Source of the DNA: Clostridia bacterium
GTDB lineage: Bacteria > Bacillota > Clostridia > Lachnospirales > Lachnospiraceae
Direction: 5' to 3'
Assembly: GCA_910575725.1 (NCBI GenBank)
Contig: CAJTFE010000026.1
Coordinates: forward strand, 4,388-60,705
Length of the DNA: 56,318 bases
Position 1 is the stretch's first letter. Every line of letters starts with the position of its first letter. Shown piece after piece: positions 43,384-51,674 of this stretch. The position numbers were made by a program, and so were the translations under genes. Below the pieces are notes generated by a model that searched no databases, had not been told where the DNA came from, and was given only the letters and a program-made list of their open reading frames with translations.

Positions 43384-46300
43384 AGCTTACCTTTTCGTCC
43401 GTCATCACCAGCAGCGTTTCTTCAACGAACGGACTGATATACTGTATTTTATCAGGAGGAGCTGCAATCAGAATCTGCAGCGGCAGTCTTCTTAAGAATT
43501 CCAGAACACCACCGATCCTTTCGTCATCCATGTTATTAAAGGCCTCATCAAACAGCACAAGGCCTATTGCTTCTCCTCCGATATTATTTTTATAAAGCTG
43601 GACAAAAGATGCCGCTACCGTCACATAAAACGGCGTCTGCGTTTCTCCGCCGCTCTTTTCCTCACACACTTTGGAATACAGAGAATAATTTCCATCACTA
43701 TGAATGATGCGGATATCATAATCCATATAGGTTCGATAATCCGTAAATTCATCTAAGGCCCTGGCATTATTCTCATTATCCAGCGCCAGCCGTTCAAACA
43801 ACTCCTCTATAACCGCTTTATGATTCTCGTGGAACAGCCCGCTGAAAATGGATTCTCCCCGCATAGCATTAAAATCATCCATGATCATCTCATAATACTG
43901 TCTATATCTTTTACTCGGCATATATAGGAACTCATACTTTTCATTGCTGAATATAATATCATCAAGCGCCTTATTCAGCTCTTTGAACTCTGCCTGAGCC
44001 GTCTTCATATTTTCCTGCAGCTTGGAAAGGAACTGCTCTCTGAATTCTTCCTCTGCCGCACATCTGGCCGCCTCCACTTTGCCTTCGTACTGCAGCAGTT
44101 CCGAATTCTTAAGCTTCATATATTCTGTTTCAAAATCCGGATAACCATCCATCGTCGCCGGAGCCCCAAAATCATGAGCCGTTTTGTATTCGCCCATGAA
44201 TTCCTTCATGGAATCGACGGCTTTATCTACCAGCGTCTGATTCGCTTTTCTCCGCCTGAGATAATTATCCCGGAACTGTGAGAAGGACTTATCCTCGGTA
44301 TGTTTCTCATATTCCTGCTCCCAAACCGGCAGGGAATCACCGGCTTTATCTCCCAATTCCTTGTAAATAACTGCTTTTTCGGCATGCTTTATCTGCCCGT
44401 CTGCCGCCTGTTCTTTTGTCAGGCTGATTCTTTCTTCCGTTTTGCCTGCCGCTCTGTTCAAAGAATCCAGTTTAACCGCCAGCTCTCCCAGTATTTTCTC
44501 AAGCGCTGACAGCTGTACCTGTTTCATAATCATATTGGAGTTCTTCTCTAAGGTGGCAATATTTTCTCTGCATTTATTGATTTCCAGCTCAACCTGACGC
44601 AAGTCCCCAATAACATCCAGCCTGTACTTGATGTCTGTATCATACTCAGTCTCCAAAGGCTCCAGGACGAATTCCATCTGTTCCAGTCTGGTATGAATCT
44701 GCCTCAACTGTTCCTTTATATCTTCACGCTTTTTCCTGGCCTGTTCCAGCTGGACCTTTAACGCATTCTGACCAATGTAAGGAGTTTCAAAAACAGCCGG
44801 CTTTATGGCACTGGCCACATGATTCTGATACTTCATACACTCCTTTGTAATGGATGTTTTATAGTTTTTCAGATCCCGATAGCACACACACATGTGCACT
44901 TTTCCCAAAATCATATTGATATAGCGTTTTGCATATTTGTTTTTTGAGGTAACAACGGAGGCCAGCGATCCTTCCGGAGCCGTATCATGCTGATCCAGAT
45001 TCTGCGTATTGATAAGGCCGACTCCATATGCTTTTCCCTCTTTTCGCAGCTTGTCATAAGTACCCAGTGCAATATCAAAGCTATCCGGTTCTACTAAAAT
45101 GTAAAACCTCTGTGTATTCAAATACCCCTCTACCGCATTTCGCCATGAATCATCCGTGATTTCTAACATCTCGCATAAGATGCGTGGTTCCGGCGTTCTG
45201 CCAATGCGGCTGAATTCTTCTTTTATGGCCGTTCTGACACGCTCCACATCTTCTGCATAGGATAGCTTTTTCTTCATCAATTGTTCTATTTTGCCGTCCA
45301 GCTCCTGCTTCTGACTGCTGACCCTTGCTTCTTCCGTCAATGCTTCCGCTCTTTTTTTGAAAATCTTATCACGCATTTCATTTTTATAAGCGAGCACATG
45401 CAAAAGTGTATCCTTCGTCTCTGCCAGATTGATATCCTTGTCTATTTCACATAAATTTTTATAGTAAAGCCTTACTGTGCTGTCTACATCCCTGACCTGC
45501 AGCAGCTTTTTAAGCTGCCCCTTCGCCGCATCTACGCTTTTTTGGAGTATTTTGCGTTCTGTCAGCATCTCTTCTTTTTTGCTTTCCAATAAATGCAGCC
45601 TTTTCTCCTGTTCATCCTTTGCCAGAAAATCCTTATCTGTTGCAAGTTCCGCCCTCAGATCATCCCTAATCTGCTGCTTTTCAGTCTGTTCTGCTCTCAC
45701 AGAGTCAATCTGCCTGTTCTGCTCCTCCAATCTGAGGATATCCGACTGTATTTCTGACTGCATTCTCTTAATATCTTCACCAATCAGATCGGCTTCCACT
45801 CTGGCAAGATAATATTCATACTGACTGTCCTTACGCAGGCCATCCACTGCCTGCTCATGCATGGTATTGATTTTTTCCAGTCTTCCAATACGAATCTTTA
45901 CATTCTCTAACGTGCGCTGCAAGTCCTGGTATGTGCGGACATTTTCACGCAGCACATCAATATTCACTTCTTTCTCATCTAACACATAGGAATAAACAAA
46001 ATCTTTGATATCATCAATCGGCCTGAAAGCCAGAGCCTTTGGGATAAGTCTGAAAAACTTATCCTCGATTCGTCCAAACCTGTTTTTCATCATAGATCTG
46101 GCTTCTTTGTCCGTCGTACACCATTGTTTAATCTTCTTAGCGTTCGTAGTTCTGAACTGGTTGATGGACTTTGGTGTTTTCCCCTGGAAGAAAAGAGAAT
46201 CCTCCAGACAGATGCCATCCATCAAATATCTTGCCGTTTTTTCCTGTCCCTCAGAAGCCGAATCTACCACTGCACCCACCACAAAGTATTTATCCCTTTT

Positions 46301-46594
46301 TTCCTCATAGAACTCCAATGCAATATGTGCACTGATTTCACCGGTACGTTCATACGGCCTCTTTTCCCGTCCTGTTTTGCAGCGGATATATCCTGTTAGT
46401 TTTCTCTTCCCATTCTCGTGTGCTGCTTTATTGAAATAATTTGTAGAACAAATCACTACAAACTGGATTGCGTCCAAAAGCGTGGACTTGCCGGCGCCAT
46501 TTTCACCGGAAATCAAAGTGGATTTTTCTAACTCAATCGTCGTGTTCGTAAAACGATGCCAGTTAATCAGCTTCACCCCCATCAGCTTCTTCAC
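43352..46594 (-). CDS. jetC: Wadjet SMC-like ATPase JetC
   Basis: The 1080-aa protein has an SMC/MukB-type layout: Walker A ISGENGAGKST near the N-terminus, long coiled coils on both sides of a hinge (about 480-640), then signature SGGETQTPF and Walker B GLVLFDEAFNNMD near the C-terminus. It is the motor that reels in DNA. The likely start is GTG 46594 (VKKLMGVKL), with GGGAGG 8 nt upstream; it overlaps jetB by 32 bp. The frame extends further to 46633 but that has no better signal. Confidence 0.94.
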   Translation of the reverse strand: MKKLMGVKLINWHRFTNTTIELEKSTLISGENGAGKSTLLDAIQFVVICSTNYFNKAAHENGKRKLTGYIRCKTGREKRPYERTGEISAHIALEFYEEKRDKYFVVGAVVDSASEGQEKTARYLMDGICLEDSLFFQGKTPKSINQFRTTNAKKIKQWCTTDKEARSMMKNRFGRIEDKFFRLIPKALAFRPIDDIKDFVYSYVLDEKEVNIDVLRENVRTYQDLQRTLENVKIRIGRLEKINTMHEQAVDGLRKDSQYEYYLARVEADLIGEDIKRMQSEIQSDILRLEEQNRQIDSVRAEQTEKQQIRDDLRAELATDKDFLAKDEQEKRLHLLESKKEEMLTERKILQKSVDAAKGQLKKLLQVRDVDSTVRLYYKNLCEIDKDINLAETKDTLLHVLAYKNEMRDKIFKKRAEALTEEARVSSQKQELDGKIEQLMKKKLSYAEDVERVRTAIKEEFSRIGRTPEPRILCEMLEITDDSWRNAVEGYLNTQRFYILVEPDSFDIALGTYDKLRKEGKAYGVGLINTQNLDQHDTAPEGSLASVVTSKNKYAKRYINMILGKVHMCVCYRDLKNYKTSITKECMKYQNHVASAIKPAVFETPYIGQNALKVQLEQARKKREDIKEQLRQIHTRLEQMEFVLEPLETEYDTDIKYRLDVIGDLRQVELEINKCRENIATLEKNSNMIMKQVQLSALEKILGELAVKLDSLNRAAGKTEERISLTKEQAADGQIKHAEKAVIYKELGDKAGDSLPVWEQEYEKHTEDKSFSQFRDNYLRRRKANQTLVDKAVDSMKEFMGEYKTAHDFGAPATMDGYPDFETEYMKLKNSELLQYEGKVEAARCAAEEEFREQFLSKLQENMKTAQAEFKELNKALDDIIFSNEKYEFLYMPSKRYRQYYEMIMDDFNAMRGESIFSGLFHENHKAVIEELFERLALDNENNARALDEFTDYRTYMDYDIRIIHSDGNYSLYSKVCEEKSGGETQTPFYVTVAASFVQLYKNNIGGEAIGLVLFDEAFNNMDDERIGGVLEFLRRLPLQILIAAPPDKIQYISPFVEETLLVMTDEKVSFAERYINGAV

Positions 46595-47177
46595 TGCTCT
46601 TTCCTCCCTTTTTGTAAATCTCCAGTTTCTCATAGGCAGCCTTAATATCTTCCACCCGGACGGCCATCAGAATCGCATCAAAAATAATGATGCGCGCTTC
46701 TTCATCTGTCAGATTGGTATCGAGGGTTTCAATCAGCTGAAATCTTTTTAATGTGCTGATTGCATTACGAAAAGTTGTTTTATCAATCATCTTGTCCCGG
46801 ATTTTTAGGCTTAAGAATTTTTCATGAATATCGCCCACATTTACGATCACTTCATCTGAAACGGAAAGGTCTCTTCTTTTTTCGTCATAAAGAATTCGAA
46901 GAATCAGCAGAAGAATGGATTCGAACAGCTTCATATTATAGCGGTTGTAATTCTGAGGATTTGTCAGCTGGATGACATCGTATTCCTCATTGATCTCCAG
47001 ACGGTATCCCAAAAGAGCAAAGCATTCCGAAAACTTTTCTTTATATTTCATTATAAAATAGTAATCCTGCTTGTTTGTTTCATTTCTCCTGCAAAGAAAG
47101 CACGAGCTTAGAAGGCGATTGCAGATTCTTGAAAAGTCGTCTTTATCCCGCTGCAGCATTCCCTCTAGAATATTCAT
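46563..47177 (-). CDS. jetB: Wadjet kleisin-associated subunit JetB (DUF4194)
   Basis: The 204-aa protein is of the DUF4194 type, the MukE-like subunit of Wadjet: FSECFALLGYRLEINEEYDVIQLTN, LLLILRILYDEKRRD and a winged-helix-like C-terminus. It overlaps or abuts jetA. A TTG at 47186 overlaps the jetA stop, but ATG 47177 (MNILEGMLQRDK) lies 11 nt after GGAG and is preferred. Confidence 0.9.
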   Translation of the reverse strand: MNILEGMLQRDKDDFSRICNRLLSSCFLCRRNETNKQDYYFIMKYKEKFSECFALLGYRLEINEEYDVIQLTNPQNYNRYNMKLFESILLLILRILYDEKRRDLSVSDEVIVNVGDIHEKFLSLKIRDKMIDKTTFRNAISTLKRFQLIETLDTNLTDEEARIIIFDAILMAVRVEDIKAAYEKLEIYKKGGKSSEEADGGEAD

Positions 47178-47182
47178 TCCTA

Positions 47183-48565
47183 TCAATACTCCTTCCTATG
47201 TATCGTAAAATCATTAAAACAATAGCCGGCTTTTTTTATCATCTCTTTTACAGCAATTGTATACTTCATATTTTTTCTCTGTCCATAAAGCCTGACATAA
47301 ATCATTTTGACAAAGTCATCTGTATCTCCCAGAGGCAGTTCTGAAGCTGACATTTCCTGTCTGTCACCAAGCTGCTTTTCCACATAATTATTTATCTTTT
47401 CCGGATTTAGAACTTTTGCCAGTTTTTCCAGCATCCGCCTCATTTTTTCATCTCGAAGTTCTTGATTCGGCTCCTCATCTGAAAGCATTTCTGGTTCAAA
47501 TGCCTTTTTCCCCTCAATCGGCGTATAGAAAGACTTTTCATCCAATACGGCAGAGCTGTAAATCCGGATTAGTTTATCCATAAATTCAATTCGATAAATT
47601 CCGCTCAAATCCTTATCATCCCGGTTGATTTCTTCGTTCATCCCTGATAGAATTTCCTTGATTTGTCCTCTGACATCCTCCCCTCCTATCAGATAAAACT
47701 TTGCCCGGTTGATTGCTGCTCTTTGATACTGCGTATTCTTGCGGTTAATCTCTGACAAAATCTCATCCATATTCTGGAAGGCATCTATCACCTGGTGAAT
47801 GTAATGGTAAACCAGCTCCTCCGCCTCATCCCTTGAAATCTCCCGGATGCCCGCCAGTTCCTGACTTGCTTTTTCCATATAAGACTTGCTCCGGCTTTTA
47901 CTTTCCAGTCTATCTATAATCTCCGGGCGGAATTTTGAGACATTGTCCGATGTAAGCAGCCGATGATAGGCCTTATCCACTATATTCTCAATATAATCGT
48001 TGAAAAGCACATTCATAATCTCAGCGGGTGTTTTATATCTGGTCAGTTCATCTATATAATGCTTGATGCCGGAACTTAAGTTTTTAAGACCCATAATCAG
48101 CATATCCGTATTTTCCACTATTGATAAAAGGACAATGCCCGGATTGTCCGTCGCACTTCTCACCAGACTGTATATTGTATAGATATACCCTTGATATTCA
48201 ATCTTTTTTCCTTCTGCAATCTCAAGGAGGGTCTTTATTACCTTGACTGCATATTCCTTAAAATTAATTCTTTGCACGTAGCTTTTATCTGTTTCAATAT
48301 CAATCCATCCATAAGTCTCCAGTTTCCGAATCATCCAGTTTGCTTTATCTCTTGCAGATTTTCCTTCTACATCTTCCCCTTCCAGCTCTGCTGCCTGTGT
48401 CTGTTCAAAATAGTACTGCAATTCTTCTGCCAGGATATCTCTTTCTACACCAAATGAAAGCTGATGATCCATGACGGAAAACAACTTGCAGATACATTCC
48501 CAATATACTGTCTTATTCGGAGATGCCAATGGCACAAAAAAACGTTCATCTATAACATGAAACAC
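47183..48565 (-). CDS. jetA: Wadjet kleisin subunit JetA
   Basis: The 460-aa protein is of the JetA family (DUF5716-like), the MukF/kleisin equivalent: an N-terminal winged helix (FFVPLASPNKTVYWECICKLF, WMIRKLETYGWIDIE), a helical middle and a C-terminal SMC-binding part. It starts with GTG 48565, with AAGGAG 6 nt upstream, and is the first large gene of the operon jetA-B-C-D-588 aa. A small ORF overlaps its start. Confidence 0.88.
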   Translation of the reverse strand: MFHVIDERFFVPLASPNKTVYWECICKLFSVMDHQLSFGVERDILAEELQYYFEQTQAAELEGEDVEGKSARDKANWMIRKLETYGWIDIETDKSYVQRINFKEYAVKVIKTLLEIAEGKKIEYQGYIYTIYSLVRSATDNPGIVLLSIVENTDMLIMGLKNLSSGIKHYIDELTRYKTPAEIMNVLFNDYIENIVDKAYHRLLTSDNVSKFRPEIIDRLESKSRSKSYMEKASQELAGIREISRDEAEELVYHYIHQVIDAFQNMDEILSEINRKNTQYQRAAINRAKFYLIGGEDVRGQIKEILSGMNEEINRDDKDLSGIYRIEFMDKLIRIYSSAVLDEKSFYTPIEGKKAFEPEMLSDEEPNQELRDEKMRRMLEKLAKVLNPEKINNYVEKQLGDRQEMSASELPLGDTDDFVKMIYVRLYGQRKNMKYTIAVKEMIKKAGYCFNDFTIHRKEY

Positions 48566-48650
48566 ATTCGTCTCCTTCCATCGAAACGTGTTGAACCATT
48601 TCCGGACAGCAGTCGTTTGTTTCTCTCAGCTTTCCCGAAACTTTGTCCAT
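48546..48650 (-). CDS. 34-aa cysteine-containing small ORF overlapping the jetA start
   Basis: An ATG at 48650 has a very strong AAGGAGGAATTGTC site and opens a 34-codon frame with four cysteines arranged CC...C-x2-C (residues 14, 15, 29, 32), ending 20 bp inside jetA. The spacing suggests translational coupling or a leader peptide; the cysteines could bind metal. It could also be the left-over start of another gene. The leader upstream (48651-48916) holds no other credible gene. Confidence 0.5.
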   Translation of the reverse strand: MDKVSGKLRETNDCCPEMVQHVSMEGDECVSCYR

Positions 48651-48916
48651 GACAATTCCTCCTTAAAATCATTGTAATAACCAAAGAACGGACGACCTTA
48701 AGGAGGGAGGGCTGTCTGCACCATAATGGTACGGCCGGATTACCTGCCAATTCTGCAAGATTTCCTTGCGTTTTGTTTTTATCTTTGCTCCTATATATTA
48801 CCACATAACCGCCTGTTTTTCCATAAAATGCGGCAATAATTCGCAAAAATCACTGCAAATTTAAGCAGTTCATCCGCTATATTGCAAGAAAATACTTCAA
48901 AAGAGGTAAAACCTTA

Positions 48917-49906
48917 TCATAATTCTTTTTTGTCAAAACTTCGGTCATTTTTTTGACCGAAGTTTTTATTATCTATTTCGAACCTTTCATGGATCTTTAT
49001 AGTAGTAATCATATAAGTTCTGTCCGCATCCGTTTCAAACTCCGGCATGGGCGAACCGTTTCTTTTCAGTTCACGCAAAATTTTCGATATACCCGTTGAT
49101 TTCTTTTCAGACAAATCAATTTCCTTGAAAAATTCTCCAATTTTGGGATTTCTGTATCTTCTTGCCCTGACTTTCCCCGCCGCAAACATTTCCATATCAA
49201 TATACTGATCCGGTCCGGGAAAATTGATAATCTGAATTTAATCCAAATAAATTCGAATCTCTACCGGCACATCCTCTTTATAATTTTTGTGTAAAACTGC
49301 ATTTACAAGCGCTTCTTCCAATGCATTATACGGATAGTTGAAAAAACGGTCTGCTTCCACCCTCCCATCAACCTTTACCACCTTTTCCTCAATCACAGTT
49401 GCCTTAATGTAGTCTAGCGCGTCTCTTACCCACTTCCATATCGGGCCGTAAAATGTCTTCTCTGTAAAATCAGACGCCTCCGCCTCCTTATCATGAAAAC
49501 GCACCAGCTCAATCTTGCTTCCTGCAATCAACTTATCCGGTCTTTCCCCAAACATAAGCAGTCCGATATTTTTGATTGCTATTCCCTCGTCTTTTTCCTC
49601 CGCCACCTCCTCGGATACCAATAAGTCCTCCAAAGAACGTACATTAAGTTCCTCTATCAGTGAACTATTACTTTCTCTGATAAAATCCTCAAGATATCCC
49701 CTGCGTATGTACTCCATAGATGCTCGATTATTGATACGGTCAACAAATGGTATGGCAGCAAATTTTTCAAAGAGTTCCGCTATCTCGCTCTGTTTGGCTT
49801 CTACCGTAAGTGATGCCGGACGAATCCAATATTTTATTGTGCGATCCTGCTCTTTCCCTGCTTCCTTTTTAACAAAAAAATTTAGGGATTGATTATATAG
49901 ACTCAA
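48917..49906 (-). pseudogene. decayed AlbA_2/RecG-like ATP-binding regulator gene
   Basis: Two in-frame pieces (49906-49238 and 49195-48917) together read like the C-terminal two thirds of an AlbA_2 domain/ATP-binding protein (YWIRPASLTVEAKQSE, IGLLMFGERPDKLIAGS, NYPYNALEEALVNAVLHKNY, then IINFPGPDQYIDM and STGISKILRELKRNG). A TAA at 49238-49240 interrupts the frame, and the N-terminal half of the AlbA_2 domain is missing. The lost 5' end abuts the toxin-antitoxin locus. Probably non-functional. Confidence 0.82.
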
Positions 49907-49917
49907 ATTGTTATAAT
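49889..49917 (+). promoter_or_regulatory. toxin promoter
   Basis: TTGATT (49889-49894) and TATAAT (49912-49917) are spaced by 17 bp. Transcription would start near 49924, just before GGGTGCTACC. It lies inside the start of the decayed gene on the other strand. Confidence 0.75.
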
Positions 49918-50041
49918 CTTTTCATGGGTGCTACCAAAAAACGGTAGGCGGTTAGTCCTTCAGCAAAGGGACTGTGACCCTCTGTTTACATAGAAATCCG
50001 TAGCTTGTCTGTCGGAAATCTTGCTAAAGGAGGGGATGCCA

Positions 50042-50137
50042 ATGTTGACTATTGAAGGTCTGATTGCAGTAATCAGCTTATGCTTGACCTCTTTCGGACT
50101 TGGATATACCATCGGAAGCAATAAATCACAAAAATAG
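50042..50137 (+). CDS. small hydrophobic type I toxin (holin-like toxin family)
   Basis: The 31-aa peptide starts MLTIEGLIAVISLCLTSFG, has one membrane segment and a short polar, basic tail (GSNKSQK). AAAGGAGGGG is 5-6 nt upstream. Size and layout match type I toxins of Firmicutes such as TxpA/BsrG and the Hol_Tox peptides, which damage the membrane. The mRNA has a 115-nt structured leader (hairpins CTACC-AAAAAA-CGGTAG and AGTCC...GGACT). An antisense RNA overlaps its 3' end. There is no partner protein gene. Confidence 0.75.
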   Translation: MLTIEGLIAVISLCLTSFGLGYTIGSNKSQK

Positions 50138-50217
50138 CCGCCCTGTCTGGTAAACTAAGCGGCAATTTTTGTTTCACTTATATACCGGGCTAACCGTCTA
50201 TCGGTAGCACCCTTTCT
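50130..50217 (-). ncRNA. candidate antitoxin antisense RNA
   Basis: From a strong minus-strand promoter (TTGACA 50247-50252, 17 bp, TAATAT 50224-50229), an RNA of about 85 nt would start near 50217 with a hairpin (GCTACCG-ATAGA-CGGTTAGC) and end at the bidirectional terminator 50137-50170. It is fully complementary to the toxin mRNA 3' end. Its 5' sequence (GGGTGCTACC...CGGTTAG) copies that of the toxin mRNA. No ORF is present. Confidence 0.65.
50137..50170. terminator. bidirectional terminator of the toxin-antitoxin locus
   Basis: GCCGC (50137-50141) and GCGGC (50159-50163) form a stem, with TTTTT on the plus side and a T-run (complement of AAAAA near 50130) on the minus side. It can end both convergent RNAs. 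Confidence 0.75.
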
Positions 50218-50223
50218 ATACTC

Positions 50224-50252
50224 ATATTAACACTATACTATGAATATGTCAA
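50224..50252 (-). promoter_or_regulatory. antitoxin RNA promoter
   Basis: The minus strand has a perfect -35 TTGACA (50247-50252), a 17-bp spacer and TAATAT (50224-50229). No ORF follows it, so it most likely drives the antisense RNA. Confidence 0.75.
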
Positions 50253-50340
50253 AGAATTTTCTCTAATACATAACCAAACTTCACAAAATTTCTACTTTAT
50301 GGCACCGCTTACAGCTTTTTCACTGTTGCAAAGTTTCAAA

Positions 50341-50370
50341 AAGGGCTTCCCTATTCTTAGGAAAGCCCCA
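50341..50370 (-). terminator. terminator of the lost tuf gene
   Basis: On the minus strand GGGCTTTCC-TAAGAATA-GGGAAGCCC is followed by TTTTT. It lies 22 bp after the EF-Tu stop codon remnant and was probably its native terminator. The stretch 50213-50340 otherwise holds only the antitoxin promoter. Confidence 0.75.
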
Positions 50371-50391
50371 TAAAATCCAGCTTTTTACTGA

Positions 50392-50445
50392 TTACTCAAT
50401 GATAGTAGCCACACGACCTGAACCAACTGTTCTACCACCCTCACG
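50392..50445 (-). pseudogene. tuf: 3' fragment of tuf (elongation factor Tu)
   Basis: The minus strand encodes REGGRTVGSGRVATIIE followed by a TAA stop, the invariant C-terminus of EF-Tu, with its terminator beyond. Upstream of this 17-residue piece the reading becomes ISLTEN, unlike EF-Tu, and no further tuf sequence is present. It is a scar, most simply an insertion or recombination junction at the 3' end of a tuf gene. The 160 bp on its other side (50446-50608) hold no gene. Confidence 0.85.
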
Positions 50446-50586
50446 GTTTTCTGTGAGGGAAATCGGTGTGATTTTAGGTGATTTTCAGAGCTTTTTCGGT
50501 GCTTTTTTCTTTGATATGCACCTTGTATCTGACGTTTTGCAGATTTTTGTTATCATGGTGTTATCATGAAACTCTTTCTAATTCAT

Positions 50587-50607
50587 TTGTGCAGACCGTC
50601 TGCACAA
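50587..50607. repeat. palindrome, copy 1 (3' side of DUF1016 gene)
   Basis: TTGTGCAGAC with its near-perfect reverse complement GTCTGCACAA makes a 21-bp palindrome immediately after the stop codon of the DUF1016 gene. The same 21 bp recur at 51640-51660. Confidence 0.85.
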
Positions 50608-50608
50608 T

Positions 50609-51622
50609 TTATTTTTTCATATCAATCCTACTTCTAATCTCCTCCGGATCTGGTAAAGCACTTTTCAAATCTAGCGGAAGATCTGTACACAAATGATATT
50701 CGCTCACACCAATAGGTTTTGACATATCTCTTAACGCATATTCTGCAATAGTTCTATTCTCATCTCTACATAATATTAGTCCAACAGACGGATTATCGTC
50801 TGGGGATTTAATCAAATCGTCCAGCGCCGACAAATAGAAATTCATTTTTCCTGCTTGCTCCGGTTTAAAATCACCTGTCTTTAAGTCAATCGCCACATAA
50901 CATCTAAGCTTTGTATTATAGAAAAGAAGATCAATATAAAAATCCTTTCCGCCAATTTCAAGATGATATTGCTGTCCCATAAAGGCAAAACCGGTTCCTA
51001 ATTCCATCAATAGCGAAGTAACATTCCTTACCAATTCATTTTCTATATCTGTTTCCAACATATCCTCTGTATAATTGATAAAATCAAATATATATGGATC
51101 TTTCATAGTACTTATAACAATATCCTTTTGTTCAATAGGCAATCTGTTTTCAAAATTTGAAATCTTATTTGCTACAACTTGCCTCTCATACAGCTGACTC
51201 TTCACTTGGGATGCCAATTCATCTACCGACCATCCATGCTCTAAAGTTTTTTCCAAATACCATACATATTCTTCTTGGCTTGACACCTTACTCATCAACA
51301 CTTGATGATGGCTCCAAGTAATCCTTGCCAATCCATACTTATCCACATCATCCTCAGCGAAAATCTGTGCAAACTTCTTCATATACTTTAAATTTCGAAC
51401 AGAATACCCTTTTGCACCGGGATATTTCAGCCTCATATCCTTAGATAAATTATCAATGAATTTATTACCCCATTCGGAGTTACGAATAATCACACTTCCA
51501 ATGAACAAGTTTGTTTTCAGCACTTCACTATTCACACTAACGGATGCTCTATATTTAGCCTGATTCACATAATCATTTATTTCTTGTACTGCTTGCAAAT
51601 ACTCATTCGATGTTATAAGCAT
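50609..51622 (-). CDS. DUF1016/YhcG family PD-(D/E)XK nuclease domain protein
   Basis: The 337-aa product has the DUF1016 N-terminal helical domain (NQAKYRASVSVNSEVLKTNLFIGSVI, GWSVDELASQVKS) and the C-terminal nuclease-like domain with GKDFYIDLLFYNTKLRCYVAIDLKTGDFKPEQAGKM (D...D-x-K pattern). YhcG proteins often accompany restriction-modification or recombination genes. ATG 51622 follows GGAAGG; the longer frame runs into the palindrome at 51638-51662 and is unlikely. The gene is exactly bracketed by two identical palindromes. Confidence 0.9.
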   Translation of the reverse strand: MLITSNEYLQAVQEINDYVNQAKYRASVSVNSEVLKTNLFIGSVIIRNSEWGNKFIDNLSKDMRLKYPGAKGYSVRNLKYMKKFAQIFAEDDVDKYGLARITWSHHQVLMSKVSSQEEYVWYLEKTLEHGWSVDELASQVKSQLYERQVVANKISNFENRLPIEQKDIVISTMKDPYIFDFINYTEDMLETDIENELVRNVTSLLMELGTGFAFMGQQYHLEIGGKDFYIDLLFYNTKLRCYVAIDLKTGDFKPEQAGKMNFYLSALDDLIKSPDDNPSVGLILCRDENRTIAEYALRDMSKPIGVSEYHLCTDLPLDLKSALPDPEEIRSRIDMKK

Positions 51623-51637
51623 ACTACCTTCCTTCCA

Positions 51638-51662
51638 AATTGTGCAGACCGTCTGCACAATT
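51638..51662. repeat. palindrome, copy 2 (5' side of DUF1016 gene)
   Basis: A 25-bp palindrome (one central mismatch) whose core is identical to 50587-50607 lies just upstream of the DUF1016 ribosome binding site and 12 bp after the stop of the preceding 466-aa gene. It could be an operator, a terminator-like stem, or a recombination site. Confidence 0.85.
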
Positions 51663-51674
51663 GTTAATAATATA

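Noticed and set aside
48550..48846. 98-aa minus-strand frame upstream of jetA
   Set aside because: It overlaps the better-supported 34-aa ORF and its ribosome binding site in another frame and has no recognisable domain.
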